Below are positions 26,101 through 40,058 of a DNA stretch of 64,000 nt, piece after piece. Numbering within the stretch: the stretch's first letter is position 1; each line of letters starts with the position of its first letter. The stretch is from Haloplasma contractile SSD-17B (GTDB taxonomy: Bacteria > Bacillota_I > Bacilli_A > Haloplasmatales > Haloplasmataceae): the NCBI RefSeq assembly GCF_000215935.2, contig NZ_AFNU02000004.1, positions 186,001 through 250,000 of the forward strand, given 5' to 3'. The translations under genes and the position numbers were made by a program. A model generated the notes under the pieces. It searched no databases, was not told the DNA's origin, and saw only the letters and a list, made by a program, of their open reading frames with translations.

Positions 26101-28981
26101 TTTAAGGTAATATTCAAGTTCTAATATAATTCTAATGATCTTGCTATCTTTTCTTCTAAATAATTGTAGTATTTAGAATTAAACTATTACTTACTGTATT
26201 GTATCTACTATTAGTATTTTCCTAATTAACACCTAGCTAACTTAATGTGGACGGTCATATAGTTCATCAACTATCTTAAAACTTTTGTTACATAAACATA
26301 TTCGAGCCTGCCCTTTTGTCATATTAAGAAAGATATTTGACATAAAAAAAAGACATGTTTCCAGGTCTAAAAACTTGTCTCTACTCTCTGCTTCAAATAA
26401 ACTTCTAATAATACGGTTAATTAAATTAAGAATAAAATCTTCTCTAACTAATATTATGAGGATTGTATTAAAAAAATTATTTTAAATTTGAACCATGTGT
26501 TTGTTATCATTGTAATGTCAATAGGAAAATATATGCAAGGACTTCTTTAAAATGTCATATCATAACTATTAATGACAAAGTCGAAAATGAGATCTTATAA
26601 TAATCACATGATTAATGCATTTGTCTTTTACTAATTTCATCGATGTTTCATGAATATTTATTAAAATATTAATCTTAAATGTCTGTTTTATCTCGAGTTC
26701 TTAACACAATTACCCTATGCCAAGTTAGGATTAAGTGTTGATGTAAATGTCTGATATCAAAGTTTTTATCAAGTTCTAGAAATTGAGTGAATGAACCAAT
26801 ACTTTTAATATCCTTGAGATAAAATTTCTAAATGAGAAGTAATTATATTTAATTCTCTTCTAGTGTTCTATAAACCGTATCCAATGGACAGAGAACAAAT
26901 TAAGGAGTTTAAGATCAATGCATATAAACTCAGCATTAATTAAATAAGATAAAATAAATACGATTTCTCAAAATTAAAAAGATAGAGTCAATAAAGTAAA
27001 GACGATAGTATGAATTGGAAAGTAGTGTTTAATGTGCAAACCTAAAATTGATACCTGTTTGAAGACTTTTAAATTTTATGTTCATTACTTATTCTCCGCT
27101 CTTTAATTTTCAAATTAAAACATAAAGATTGTTTCAATAATATTTCAATTAATATAGTTTCGTCTGACCAGTACATTTTATAAACTCATCTATTATATTT
27201 CTCATGCTTTTACTCTAGGTATTAATTCTATATTTAATATAAATATATTTTTTTTTGAGTTTCATTAAAATTTGTACGTTATATTTAGTTTTCATTTTAT
27301 TCAAGTTTTCGTTACTATTGTGTTTATTATAAATACAATAGTATTTTAAAATAAGAAGCAAATAATCATTTATAATAATACTTTTGTAATTAGAAAATAC
27401 ACTACCGTTAGTATTTTTAAAAACATTACAATAATCATATTTTAGAATTTAAAACCTGACAAACGTTCGAGTATTTATTAATAGCTTTATTGATTACAAT
27501 TTTTTTCTCTTCTGATTAATTATTCTGATATGAACATTAATTTTAGTATACTATCATTGGCGTTAGACTTACCCATTATTAAAGTATACATATAACTTAT
27601 ATTCCAGATCATCACCTCTCTTGATATAAGTTTATTTTTAAACTATTACCATTTAAATTTATAATAATTCATATTGTTTTAATACAGTGTGCATAAATAT
27701 GAAAGTAAATAAAGTATAGTAAATTACACAGGCTATATCATTAATGTATCTATTTTCCGACAATATATTATATCTATCTAACTGACTTATTTTCAAAAAT
27801 TTGATATACATATAATAAACAAAAATACTACTGACACATTTTTAAATATGGTCATATAAGAACACATGAATATTATAAAGTTATAAAAATATTAATTAAA
27901 GTCGTGTAAAGTATACAATTATATTAATTTGATGTTAATTAATTGTATAGTGTCTATATCATAGTGATTTAACCTCAGTATTATAGATAACAGAATCAAC
28001 TATATAATGAACAAATGTCAGTTATAATTTATTACATCTTTTAAACTATATAATGTTTCATATGTCCAATCAATAACTCTATTAGTACGTGTCCCAACAG
28101 TTACCTCTTCGACTGAATTAAAATCATATGTTATTTTACTTATTTTTAGAACTTAGATTAGTATAATAGCATTTTAAAAATATCAATATAATCTAACTGT
28201 TCAAGTGTATCTAAATATTAGTCAATGGTATAGATAATTAATGCCTTATAATATCTTCCATCTAATTGCGTAGATAAATAAGCAATCGTATTATTGTATA
28301 TTAAATACCTTATATAGTGTGTTGATCAATTTTTCTATCTAAATGAAAATTATGTGTTTATTTATTTTAAGTGTCTACATTCTACATTTTTTATAAAGGA
28401 TTTTATTTTCTCAGCTAACACATTAGGAGATATCTAAACTTTATGGTCATATTGTATTATACTTGTTTAGTCTCCTATTTCTGTTCACTGAATCTTTTTT
28501 TCTTATTAAGACCATATCGTTTATCTTAGAAAATTTTACTTTCCTTTATTTTCACATGAATTTTCTGCATTAAAATTATAATACTTTCACTTCGTTTATG
28601 TTGAGTTTTTAGATCATCTTTCATATTTTATTTATAACATTTAATCTCTCCGCTCTATTTCATGTTCAGTAGATTGTATTTCTATTTTAAAGCTACAACA
28701 ATTATTTTTACAAGAATCGATTGGTGATATAACTCCACCTTATTTATAGTCATTATTTCATCTAGTTGAACACTCTTTTATTCAATCCAATTATATATAT
28801 GATATTATCAATCAAAGCATGTTCTTTAAAAATATGATGTGTGATTTTTTAACATCCATATCATATATTTAATTGATTTACTCATTACATGTTTTAAGAT
28901 GGGAATTATTTTATTATACTAAAATTTGTTTTGTAGATACCTTTATACTCAGCAATATAACTATCTATTAAATTGATTTAG
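23181..28981. other. AT-rich gene desert
   Basis: About 5.8 kb with no frame that I can support except a transposase remnant (24735-25035). Stops are dense in all six frames, the composition is more AT-rich than the genes around it, and I saw no tandem repeats, tRNA, or long inverted repeats. The isolated 66-codon frame at 26285-26485 has no recognisable product. The most likely explanation is old, decayed mobile DNA inserted between pdxT and pdxS. Confidence 0.8.
24735..25035 (-). pseudogene. IS21-type transposase (IstA) C-terminal remnant
   Basis: A 74-codon frame contains AKGADTVFAQEKKFLQP and DKYSLIYVKSNYYSVPDYLFG, the C-terminal part of IstA-like transposases, where the YSVP motif is typical. 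Upstream, in another frame, RNAFCEQQYFDYYEEAVASLN continues the protein, so a frameshift is present. No istB or complete copy is visible. It is a decayed fragment. Confidence 0.6.
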
Positions 28982-29040
28982 AAAAATACCCTACAGTTGA
29001 CACTTATCCTATTTAAAGTGTTCAGACCTATAGGGTATTT
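28982..29040 (-). terminator. terminator of the metallophosphoesterase locus
   Basis: AAATACCCTA pairs with TAGGGTATTT, with an inner AACACTT/AAGTGT pairing, followed by T on the minus strand. Confidence 0.6.
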
Positions 29041-29101
29041 GTTATAGAAGTCTTTCTATCATCAGTAACCTAAATTCTCCGGAATAAAATTTTTTATCAA
29101 T

Positions 29102-29817
29102 TTACTTTTTCAAACCATAGAATACTTTTGATATGAATTCTTTGTCAGGAACATTTCTATCAATAAGTTCTCTAATAACAGTATCCTTATCATATTCTAT
29201 TTTAATGAGTTGATAATTGAAATCTACATTATTAAATTCTACTATTGAACAGTGTGTGAAATTATATTTTGTGCAACCACTAGATCCAACATTGATATAA
29301 TGCTTTTTACCACTGATGTAAATTGGTTTATGATCGTGCCCATAAAATATAATCTCTGCATCTACTTTATCAAATACTTTATCTAATTTTTCAGCCGTTA
29401 ACTGCTTCTCAACAACTTTGAAACTTTTGTTGTTTTCGGATTTATCAAGTGCGTAGTGCATAAATGCTACATTAAAATTATTTATTTTCTCCACTAAAAA
29501 TAAGGAAAGTTACTTATTTTCTTCTTTATCTTATTGTCTAAGAAAGTAGAAACCCATTTTTGATGTGCTATTTCCCCCTTGCTCATTGCATCATATTCTT
29601 CAATTCCTTTTACGAAATACTCCTCGTGATTACCCATCACGAATTTAATATTTGGTAAGGAAAATAATAAATCAATACATTCTCTTTGATAAGGACCGAT
29701 ACCCAATATATCCCCCAAACAATATATATATTCACAACCTTCTTTTTTGAGTCTATTAATAATTGATTCTAGTGCTATTAAATTACCATGAATATCAGAA
29801 AAAATACCTAATTTCAA
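29102..29817 (-). pseudogene. calcineurin-like metallophosphoesterase (YfcE type), frameshifted
   Basis: The first 107 codons give the N-terminal half: GIFSDIHGN (metal motif), YCLGDILGIGP and VMGNHEE. The frame ends at TAG, but the C-terminal half follows at once in the -1 frame (FMHYALD, IIFYGHDHKPIY, YINVGSSG), so all metal ligands of the family are present across the two pieces. The junction is a run of five T before AG. An extra T would restore one protein of ~238 residues. It is a recent break, an indel error, or a slip site. It is the only near-intact gene in the desert. Confidence 0.75.
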
Positions 29818-30479
29818 TGCAAATCCCCCTTAAACTTATATAGTTTTATTTATATTACCAATTTTAAAATAATAGTAAATATATATAAAGGATATTCTGT
29901 AAACCATATGGAATGATTATGCGCTAAAAACGACTGTTTTATTAAATTATACAACAGCATTTTGACAACTTCATCTGCACGTAAGTCAGAAACGCTCAAC
30001 CATCATAACAACAAGTATTCAGTTCTCTAAGTGAACTAATACATTTAATGATTCAATCATTGCTAATGCGATTCTTGATCGCTTACTACATCATAGCCAC
30101 ATTATTAGGATAACTGGAAAGTCTTATAGAACTAAAAACAAAATAGAACAACCGAAGACGAAAGGAGATTAGTGATCGTTTTTCTACATTATTATTTGAG
30201 CGAAGTTGTACATTTATATATTGACATTAACAAATACAAACGTATTGTTACAATTGATTATCTACAGTAATAAGTATTATACGTACAATAAAATTATTAT
30301 TAATCAAAATCCTATCAATATTTAAATTTAATAGAACTTGTCTAGTTTATTTTCCTAGTGTTATATAATTATTTAATAATTTCAATTAGTTAACCAATTT
30401 ATATAATAGTTAATTTATAATAAATAAAATGGTAACTATTATTAGACATTCTAATACTGAAGGTTGTCTTATTTTTTTT
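29818..30479. other. gene-free stretch before the IS3 remnant
   Basis: AT-rich, with no supportable frame, RNA or strong hairpin. Confidence 0.6.
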
Positions 30480-31520
30480 CATCGATATAAAATAAGTAGT
30501 ATTCTTTTTTAAAGCAGTATTTCTAATGTTCATTTCAAATTCATGTGAGGGAATATTTCCGATAATTCCATGAATTCTATGTCTGTTATACCAACCTTCG
30601 ATGTAATCAAAGCAGCCTAACCGTGCCTCCTCATATGTTCTAAACGTAGTATGATAGATATACTTCTTCTTGATAATGGAGTGTAACGATTCGATACATG
30701 CATTGTCGTATGGTGTCCTTTGTTGCTCAGTGAATGAATCATCTTGTATTGTTTCAGTTTATCTGTAAAGTCTTTACTTGTATACTGGGTACCTCTATCA
30801 ATGTAGAATTTTTGTCCGGGTTTAGGATCTTGCATCTTGTAAGCTTTATCTAAAGCGCTCAACCCCCATTCCTGTAACCATGGTTTTAGAGAACTCTGCA
30901 CCTACTATCTTTTGAGAGTGTAGTGTAGATCTAGTACTGATGCTAAGTAGGACCAACCATAGTTTACTGTGTAGATGTATGTGATATCAACAACCCATTT
31001 CTGGTTTATATCAGTTGTTGTGAAGTCTCTATCTAACAGATTATATCCATCTTCATACATACTTGATTTACTATGTGTTTTAAACTTCTTAACAACGATA
31101 GACTTGATACCTAACTGATTCATTAAACGACGTTGTACACGTTTTATACTAACGGTTGTACGCCCCTCAGACTTAAGTTTCTTATTTAGAAGATTGAGTG
31201 TCTTAGTGGCACCATATAACGGTGTTGACTAAGATAGATTTTCTTAATCTTTGATTTAAGTATCTATTCTCTTTAATCCTATTTGATTCTGGTCTGATCT
31301 ATTCAATTTATCATAGTACGTACTCTTAGGAGCACCTAGTACATCGCACATTGTTTTTACATCTTGGTAATCTTTATTATCGCATATGAACTGATAAATA
31401 TCATTACTGTCTATTTCGTTAATATGGCTATAGCCTTTTTAAATATTTCATTTTCCTCTTTTAACTTTTCCATTTGTTTATTCATTTCTAATAATTCCTT
31501 ATTAGTCATTGTTGTATCTT
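30480..31520 (-). pseudogene. degenerate IS3-family element (orfA 3' part and orfB)
   Basis: On the minus strand the pieces in order are: MTNKELLEMNKQMEKLKEE with a leucine-zipper-like end (orfA C-terminus), a start of orfB (DSNDIYQFICDNKDYQDV), NQLGIKSIVVKKF and NQKWVVDITYI (first catalytic Asp), KFYIDRGTQYTSKDF (second Asp), and YEEARLGCFDYIEGWYNRHRIHG (orfB C-terminus). Several frameshifts and stops separate them, so no active transposase can be made. Clear terminal inverted repeats were not found. Confidence 0.8.
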
Positions 31521-31824
31521 CATCTACTTAAATTTAACTATAATGCATGATCCATGTATATATAGTTACCTTGCTCACACCATATTCACGTTCTGGCTCA
31601 CTTACCATTTTATGCTTTATGTTATAAATTTCTACTATCATTTTGTTAAATTCAGTGTCTTAATGCTTTTCTTTATTTTTACTCATATGGACACATATCG
31701 TTGCACTCATCTATTATTTAAAGGAGATAAGTAAATCGTGTCCATCCTTATATACTAACAGCAATAATAAAATCAAAAACGATCTTTAACATAGACATTA
31801 TTTAATATAAATAAAAATAAAAAA
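31521..31824. other. gene-free stretch before pdxS
   Basis: No supportable gene. The plus-strand frame at 31543-31734 (63 codons) has no ribosome-binding site or recognisable product. Confidence 0.5.
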
Positions 31825-31851
31825 ACTGCCCTAGTATTATACTAGGGCAGT
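31825..31851 (-). terminator. pdxS terminator
   Basis: A perfect 12-bp stem (ACTGCCCTAGTA and complement) with a 3-base loop, followed by seven T on the minus strand. It shows that pdxS no longer continues into pdxT. Confidence 0.92.
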
Positions 31852-31867
31852 CCATATTTATTGGTTA

Positions 31868-32752
31868 TTACCAACCACGGTCAGCCATTCGATCTTTAGC
31901 TTCAATTGTAGAAATATCAATACCTTTCATTGCAATTCCAAGGTTCTTAGATAATTCTGCAATTCGTTTATAATCATCGTAATATGTAGTAGCTTCTACA
32001 ATTGCTTTTGCAAATTTAGCAGGATTTTCTGATTTGAAGATACCAGATCCTACGAATACACCATCAGCACCTAATTGCATCATTAACGCAGCATCAGCAG
32101 GAGTCGCAACACCACCCGCAGCAAAGTTAACAACAGGTAACTTACCAAGTTTTTTGATTTCTAGTAATACATGGTATGGAGCACCTGTTTCTTTAGCAAA
32201 TGTCATTAATTCATCTTCACCCATCGCAACAACTTGACGGATTTGTGAGTTAACTTTTCGAATATGTGTAACAGCTTCAACAATGTTTCCTGTACCTGGT
32301 TCACCTTTTGTACGTAGCATTGATGTACCTTCACCGATACGTCTTGCTGCTTCTCCTATATCTTTACATCCACATACAAATGGAACAGTATAATCTTTTT
32401 TATTTAAATGGAAACTATTATCTGCAGGAGTTAAAACTTCAGATTCGTCAATATAGTCAACTCCCATTGATTCTAGACAACGTGCTTCCACTATATGTCC
32501 GATACGACACTTAGCCATTACTGGAATTGATACGGCATTCATAACTTCTTCAATTATGGTAGGGTCAGCCATTCTAGCTACTCCACCCTCTTTTCTAATA
32601 TCCGCAGGAACTTTTTCAAGAGCCATTACCGCAACTGCTCCAGCTTCTTCAGCTATCTTTGCTTGCTCAGCATTGACAACATCCATGATGACTCCACCTT
32701 TTTGCATTTCTGCCATTCCGCGTTTTACTCGTTCAGTACCTATGTTTTTCAT
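31868..32752 (-). CDS. pdxS: pyridoxal 5'-phosphate synthase lyase subunit
   Basis: A 294-residue (beta/alpha)8 barrel with the family's strongly conserved segments: [33 protein letters not shown], the second lysine region and [17 protein letters not shown]. It builds PLP from ribose 5-phosphate, glyceraldehyde 3-phosphate and ammonia supplied by PdxT, in a 12+12 complex. Order gyrA-dacA-pdxS is canonical. The following pdxT has been moved away by inserted DNA. Strong ribosome-binding site TAAGGAGGAAA. Confidence 0.97.
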   Translation of the reverse strand: MKNIGTERVKRGMAEMQKGGVIMDVVNAEQAKIAEEAGAVAVMALEKVPADIRKEGGVARMADPTIIEEVMNAVSIPVMAKCRIGHIVEARCLESMGVDYIDESEVLTPADNSFHLNKKDYTVPFVCGCKDIGEAARRIGEGTSMLRTKGEPGTGNIVEAVTHIRKVNSQIRQVVAMGEDELMTFAKETGAPYHVLLEIKKLGKLPVVNFAAGGVATPADAALMMQLGADGVFVGSGIFKSENPAKFAKAIVEATTYYDDYKRIAELSKNLGIAMKGIDISTIEAKDRMADRGW

Positions 32753-32789
32753 TTAAATATTTCCTCCTTAGATGGTTGTTATGTCTATT

Positions 32790-34268
32790 TTAGAATAAAC
32801 TTATTATCCAGTCAACAAAATTAGTAATAGTTTCTGAAATTTCGATACCTATTAGCTTAAAAATATTTGCTCTATTAACATCTTCAGATAGAACAATATC
32901 ATATGTTAAATTTTCTTCTTGATTTTCTGTTATATAATTTATATCAATATTTTTCACTTTAATATTAGCTTGTCCAATAGTAGTACCTTTTTCTAATGGC
33001 GCTATTAGTTTATTTTTATTAAAGAATTGATCATCTTGCTTAATACTTATAGAAAATTCTAGCTGATCAGGATTATCATAGTAAACATATTGCTCGCCAC
33101 TAATTTCATATTTTACGGATTTAGATTTTCCTTTATACACAGGAATCGATAATGTCTCACTATTCTCCGTAAGGCGATCATTGTTAATTATTACTTTTTC
33201 ATAATTTTTTAAATAATCAAGGATTTCAGTTGTAATTCGGAAGCGATCATATGGATCATAATCATCACGAACAATTTGGTCTCCTCTACTTAACTCTTCT
33301 TCAAGATGATTACTTTTAGTACAGACAACCGTTATAAACTTATTATCAGCATCTTGTTCATAATAATTCACATAGGAGTAATAGGTATCCTCACCTTTAT
33401 CCATTTGACCAGTCATAAGTCCAAATACACCAGGGTATTCAAACGGATATGGTAGTATATTAGGTTCATTTTTCAAATCATCCAGTAAACCATTTGAACT
33501 ATAATCTATTCGATTCTGAATTTTTGGATGCTGTACTTCATCCAAAGCAGTATAACTAATTACCTCAGGAAAATCTTTAACCAGTTTATAGGATAGTAGT
33601 GCTACTTCCTTTGCTGATAATTCATTTAAAACATCTTTCTCTATTTCAGGTTCATCTAGTTCATTATAGATATCTCTATTAAGAACCTCATTATTATTTA
33701 ATCCAGTTACGTTATAGAATGTGGAGTCAATCCCCATTAACAATGCACGTTCATTCATATAATTTACAAACTTATTTTCTGAACCTTTTAAATGCTCTGC
33801 AATTGCCACTGAAGCATCATTAGCTGAATAAACCGCAATACTTTCTATTAAACTCTGTAAGTTATAATCAACATCTTTATACATATCCATCGCATTCCAA
33901 TAAGTAAATTGCTCTGAGTATTTCCTTACAATGGATGATGCAGTAACTTTAGATCCAAGATAAAAGTCATTATCCATTTTGTTGATTTCTTCAAACGTTA
34001 TATATAAAAGCATTAACTTTGTTAAACCACCAACAGGAAATTCTGTATCTTCATTTGTTTGAAGTAAAATTTGACCAGTATTTGCATCTATTACTATTGC
34101 ACTAACTAATTGTTCATAATGGCTATCTTCTATACTTGATAATATTTCAGTTTTCCACAAATCATCGCTTGTTTGAGCTTTAGTTTCTAAAGAATGTACA
34201 TCATGCATAGATGCGATCATTAAACTGATTGATGTAATGATAAATAGTGCAACCACTTTCTTAATCAT
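32790..34268 (-). CDS. DacA-like D,D-carboxypeptidase homologue with lost active-site residues
   Basis: A 492-residue secreted protein in the dacA position between gyrA and pdxS. N-terminal signal (KKVVALFIITSISLMIA), a penicillin-binding peptidase S11 domain and a C-terminal amphipathic helix (GIEISETITNFVDWIISLF) as in DacA/PBP5. The SxxK motif reads GLTK: the nucleophile serine is Gly81 (codon 34026-34028). The SxN motif is kept (YSANDASVA), but the KTG motif reads MTG (Met285, codon 33414-33416). It should therefore be unable to trim or bind peptidoglycan covalently. The frame is intact and long, so it is probably kept for a structural or binding role. Fits a lineage without a cell wall. 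Confidence 0.88.
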   Translation of the reverse strand: MIKKVVALFIITSISLMIASMHDVHSLETKAQTSDDLWKTEILSSIEDSHYEQLVSAIVIDANTGQILLQTNEDTEFPVGGLTKLMLLYITFEEINKMDNDFYLGSKVTASSIVRKYSEQFTYWNAMDMYKDVDYNLQSLIESIAVYSANDASVAIAEHLKGSENKFVNYMNERALLMGIDSTFYNVTGLNNNEVLNRDIYNELDEPEIEKDVLNELSAKEVALLSYKLVKDFPEVISYTALDEVQHPKIQNRIDYSSNGLLDDLKNEPNILPYPFEYPGVFGLMTGQMDKGEDTYYSYVNYYEQDADNKFITVVCTKSNHLEEELSRGDQIVRDDYDPYDRFRITTEILDYLKNYEKVIINNDRLTENSETLSIPVYKGKSKSVKYEISGEQYVYYDNPDQLEFSISIKQDDQFFNKNKLIAPLEKGTTIGQANIKVKNIDINYITENQEENLTYDIVLSEDVNRANIFKLIGIEISETITNFVDWIISLF

Positions 34269-34289
34269 ACAATCACCTCAAACTATATT

Positions 34290-36830
34290 TTACTCATCAT
34301 TTGATTCTTTTTCTTCTTCAATGTTATCTATTTCATTGACTTGTTCTTTTTTTACTTCTTCTCCGGTACTTTCTATAATCTCTTCTTCTAACTCATCTTC
34401 ACTTGGTATTATGGCAGCACTCGCTACAAATTGATCATCTTTTAGGTTGATTAGCCTAACTCCAAGTGTAGCACGACCAGTTATTGAGATTTGCTCAATA
34501 GGTGTTCGTATTACCATACCCTTGTTGGTTACAATCATTAAATCATGTTCTCCTGGAGTTACTGCACGTACCGTGACTAACTTACCATTTTTATCAGTTA
34601 TGTTGATTGTTTTTACACCTTTACCACCACGATGTGATAGACGATATTCAGAGATTGGTGTTAGCTTACCATAACCATATTCACTTATTGAAAGAACAAG
34701 TTGATCATCATCTTGTATTGTATCCATTCCGACTGCACATTCATCTTTATCAAGGTTAATACCTCGAACACCTGTAGCTGTACGTCCCATTGATCGAACG
34801 TCTTCCTCAATAAAACGAACAAGTTTTCCATCAGAAGAACCGATTATAACTTCTTTTTCACCATTCGTTAAGCGAACTGCCATAAGTTCATCGTCATCAT
34901 TGATATTAATCGCTTTAATACCGTTAACTCTTATGTTTGCATATAAACTTAATTCGGTACGTTTTACAGTACCATTTCGTGTAGCAAAAACTAGATAGTC
35001 ACGTTCAGTAAAATCTTTTATTGGGATAATAGCATTTAATTTTTCATTTTCTTCAAGGCTTAATAAGTTGACAAGTGGCATTCCTTTAGCATTACGACCA
35101 AATTGAGGGAATGAGAACCCTCTAAGTTTATAAACCTTACCTAAGTTTGTAAATACTAAAATTTTATCGTGAGATGAAGTGAAAATCATATGTTCTACAA
35201 AATCTTCTTCATAAGTAGCCATACCTTTCATCCCTACTCCACCACGATTTTGAGATTTGTAGGTATCAACAGGTAGACGTTTTACGTATCCTCTACTTGT
35301 AACTGTGATAATAATATCTTCTTGAGGAATTAGGTCCTCATCTTCAATATCAAATTCCTCAGACGGAACAATTTCAGTACGACGACCATCATCAAAGCGT
35401 TCTTTCACATCTGTTAATTCCTCACGTACAAGTTGTACAACACGTTCTTCGCTTCCTAATATTTCTTTATAGTCAGCTATTTGTTCAAGTAGTCCTTGGT
35501 ATTCTTTTTCGATTTTATCACGTTCTAATCCTGTAAGACGTCTTAATCTCATATCGACGATTGCTTTTGATTGACGCTCAGTTAAAGCAAATTCATCAAT
35601 TAAATTAGTAATTGCTTCTTGTTCTGTTTGAGAACCTCGAACAATTGCAATAATACGATCAATATTATCAAGTGCAATACGATAACCCTCTAATATATGT
35701 GCACGTGATTCCGCTTTTTCTAAATCATAACGAGTTCGTCTAACAATAATGACTTTTTGATGTTCTAGATAGTGGTATAATGCTTCTTTTAAATTTAATA
35801 CTTTTGGTTGATTATCCACAAGTGCTAGCATATTTACACTAAACGTTGTCTGTAAAGCAGTCTGCTTATATAAATGATTAAGCATAACCTCGGCGTTTAC
35901 ATCTTTTCGTAATTCTATTACAACTCTAATTCCATTTCGATTCGATTCATCTCGTAAATCAGTAATTCCTTCAATTTTCTTTTCTTTAGCTAAATCAGCT
36001 ATTCGTTCGATTAGACGCGATTTATTTACTTGATATGGAATTTCAGTAATTATAATTGTAGACTTACCATTACGGTGTTCAACTATCTCATGCTTTGCTC
36101 GCATGACAATACTTCCTCGTCCATACTCATATGCACGTCTTATACCGCTAAGACCTAAGATATTTGCCCCAGTAGGAAAGTCAGGACCTTTAATGTATTC
36201 CATCAACTCACTAACAGATAATTCAGGATCATGCGATAACGCTAAAACACCATCAATTACTTCACCTATATTGTGAGGTGGTATATTGGTAGCCATTCCT
36301 ACCGCTATACCTGTTGTCCCATTAACTAAAAGATTAGGAAATCTAGATGGTAAGACTTGAGGTTCACGCTCCGATCCATCATAATTGTCACGATAATCGA
36401 TTGTATTTTTATTAATATCTCGCAGCATTTCCATTGATAATTTTGACATACGTGACTCGGTATAACGCATTGCAGCAGCACCGTCTCCATCGATTGATCC
36501 AAAATTACCATGACCATCGACTAACATATAACGATAACTGAATGGTTGTGCCATACGAACCATTGCATCATATATTGATGAGTCACCATGAGGGTGATAT
36601 TTACCCATTACATCTCCGACAATACGTGCTGACTTCTTATATGGTTTATCACTATGCATTCCAGATTCATTCATTGAATATAAAATCCTTCTATGTACGG
36701 GTTTTAAACCATCTCGAACATCAGGTAGTGCTCTTGAAACAATAACACTCATTGCGTAATCCAAAAAAGATGTCTTCATTTCTTTTGATATATTTAGTTC
36801 TTTAATTCGTTCTTTATTTAGCATTTCCAA
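34290..36830 (-). CDS. gyrA: DNA gyrase subunit A
   Basis: An 846-residue type IIA topoisomerase subunit: [21 protein letters not shown], catalytic tyrosine in [11 protein letters not shown], and six C-terminal beta-pinwheel blades. The GyrA-box reads QNRGGVG rather than the usual QRRGG(K/R)G, and a second RGGKG motif occurs later. The C-terminal tail is very acidic ([10 protein letters not shown]..., ending EESNDE). With GyrB it introduces negative supercoils. The TTG at 36830 has the better spacing to AAAGGAG than the ATG six bases later. Confidence 0.96.
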   Translation of the reverse strand: MEMLNKERIKELNISKEMKTSFLDYAMSVIVSRALPDVRDGLKPVHRRILYSMNESGMHSDKPYKKSARIVGDVMGKYHPHGDSSIYDAMVRMAQPFSYRYMLVDGHGNFGSIDGDGAAAMRYTESRMSKLSMEMLRDINKNTIDYRDNYDGSEREPQVLPSRFPNLLVNGTTGIAVGMATNIPPHNIGEVIDGVLALSHDPELSVSELMEYIKGPDFPTGANILGLSGIRRAYEYGRGSIVMRAKHEIVEHRNGKSTIIITEIPYQVNKSRLIERIADLAKEKKIEGITDLRDESNRNGIRVVIELRKDVNAEVMLNHLYKQTALQTTFSVNMLALVDNQPKVLNLKEALYHYLEHQKVIIVRRTRYDLEKAESRAHILEGYRIALDNIDRIIAIVRGSQTEQEAITNLIDEFALTERQSKAIVDMRLRRLTGLERDKIEKEYQGLLEQIADYKEILGSEERVVQLVREELTDVKERFDDGRRTEIVPSEEFDIEDEDLIPQEDIIITVTSRGYVKRLPVDTYKSQNRGGVGMKGMATYEEDFVEHMIFTSSHDKILVFTNLGKVYKLRGFSFPQFGRNAKGMPLVNLLSLEENEKLNAIIPIKDFTERDYLVFATRNGTVKRTELSLYANIRVNGIKAININDDDELMAVRLTNGEKEVIIGSSDGKLVRFIEEDVRSMGRTATGVRGINLDKDECAVGMDTIQDDDQLVLSISEYGYGKLTPISEYRLSHRGGKGVKTINITDKNGKLVTVRAVTPGEHDLMIVTNKGMVIRTPIEQISITGRATLGVRLINLKDDQFVASAAIIPSEDELEEEIIESTGEEVKKEQVNEIDNIEEEKESNDE

Positions 36831-36959
36831 AGAAATTCACTCCTTTATAAACCCAAAACGAATACAGAACGTAACGATTGTCTGTCTTTGGTACACACTA
36901 ATCGTTCATGTATTCGCATATATAATTAAAAATGCAACATATGAATAAGTAAAAAGTTC

Positions 36960-38948
<1,989 letters not shown>

Positions 38949-40058
38949 CTACTTAACAAAAATATTAGAATTTTCAATATAAAAAATACTACTCTTATCT
39001 AATAAATCACTTTTAATTCCAGATATGTTGGTTGTTGTAACAAATGTTTGAACTTTCTCTTTAATACAATCTAAAAGTTGTGTTTGTCTTAAGTCATCTA
39101 GTTCACTTAGGACATCATCTAACAGTACAATTGGAAATTTCCCTGTTTCATCCTTAATGAAATCAATTAAAGACAGTTTTGTAGATAAAGCAGTCGTACG
39201 TTGTTGCCCTTGAGACCCAAAACTACTAACATCTAGATTATTTACCGAGAATAAAAGGTCATCTCGGTGGGGGCCTAATGAGGTCGTTCCTTTATAAAGA
39301 TCACTTTGATACTTGTCCGTATATTGCTTATAAATAGATTCTCTACTCAAGTCATGACTATCATCATACTTAATGCTGCATTGATAGTTAATAATTAATT
39401 CCTCTTTATGACCTGAAATAAAACGATGTAAATTATTGGCATAATGATTGAGCTTTTTAATGAAGTCTATTCGCCTTATAATAATTTTATAGGCTACGTC
39501 AGATAATTGCTCGGTTAACACGTCTAAAAAACTAGTGTCTTGTTTTGTTCTATAATCCATTTGTTTTAATAATTCATTACGCTGTCGTAAAATTTTGTTG
39601 TACGTATTCAATTCACTAATATAGATTGGGGATATTTGTCCAATCTCTACATCTATAAATTTTCGACGTACTTGTGGAGAACCTTTGACTATATTTAAAT
39701 CCTCAGGTGCAAACATAACAACATTAAATGCACCGATATAATCACTCATCTTTGTCTTCTCTACATTATTAATAAGCGCTTTTTTACCCGACCTTGATAA
39801 AATAAGGTTTAAACGTTTAAAATCATCATCGTCTAAAAGTTTAGCAGATACTTTGGTGAACTCTTGATCAAACTTTATTAATTCTTTATCTTTATGAGTT
39901 TTATGAGATTTAGATATTGCAAGAAAGTAAATGCTCTCTAATAAACTAGTCTTTCCTTGCGCATTATTCCCAATGAAGATATTGATTTTTTGGTCAAATG
40001 TAATATCTAATCGATCATAGTTTCTAAAATTAACAAGACTTAATTCCTTTATATCCAT
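38949..40058 (-). CDS. recF: DNA replication/repair protein RecF
   Basis: A 369-residue SMC-like ATPase. Walker A GNNAQGKTSLLE (~30-41), signature and Walker B region (SLGPHRDDL, GSQGQQRTTALSTKLSL, LLDDVLSELD). It helps load RecA at single-strand gaps. It overlaps the upstream S4-domain gene by one base, so translation is coupled, and is followed directly by gyrB. Confidence 0.96.
   Translation of the reverse strand: MDIKELSLVNFRNYDRLDITFDQKINIFIGNNAQGKTSLLESIYFLAISKSHKTHKDKELIKFDQEFTKVSAKLLDDDDFKRLNLILSRSGKKALINNVEKTKMSDYIGAFNVVMFAPEDLNIVKGSPQVRRKFIDVEIGQISPIYISELNTYNKILRQRNELLKQMDYRTKQDTSFLDVLTEQLSDVAYKIIIRRIDFIKKLNHYANNLHRFISGHKEELIINYQCSIKYDDSHDLSRESIYKQYTDKYQSDLYKGTTSLGPHRDDLLFSVNNLDVSSFGSQGQQRTTALSTKLSLIDFIKDETGKFPIVLLDDVLSELDDLRQTQLLDCIKEKVQTFVTTTNISGIKSDLLDKSSIFYIENSNIFVK

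Noticed and set aside
26285-26485. 66-codon plus-strand frame in the desert
   Set aside because: No ribosome-binding site, no recognisable domain, and one chance frame of this size is expected in several kb.
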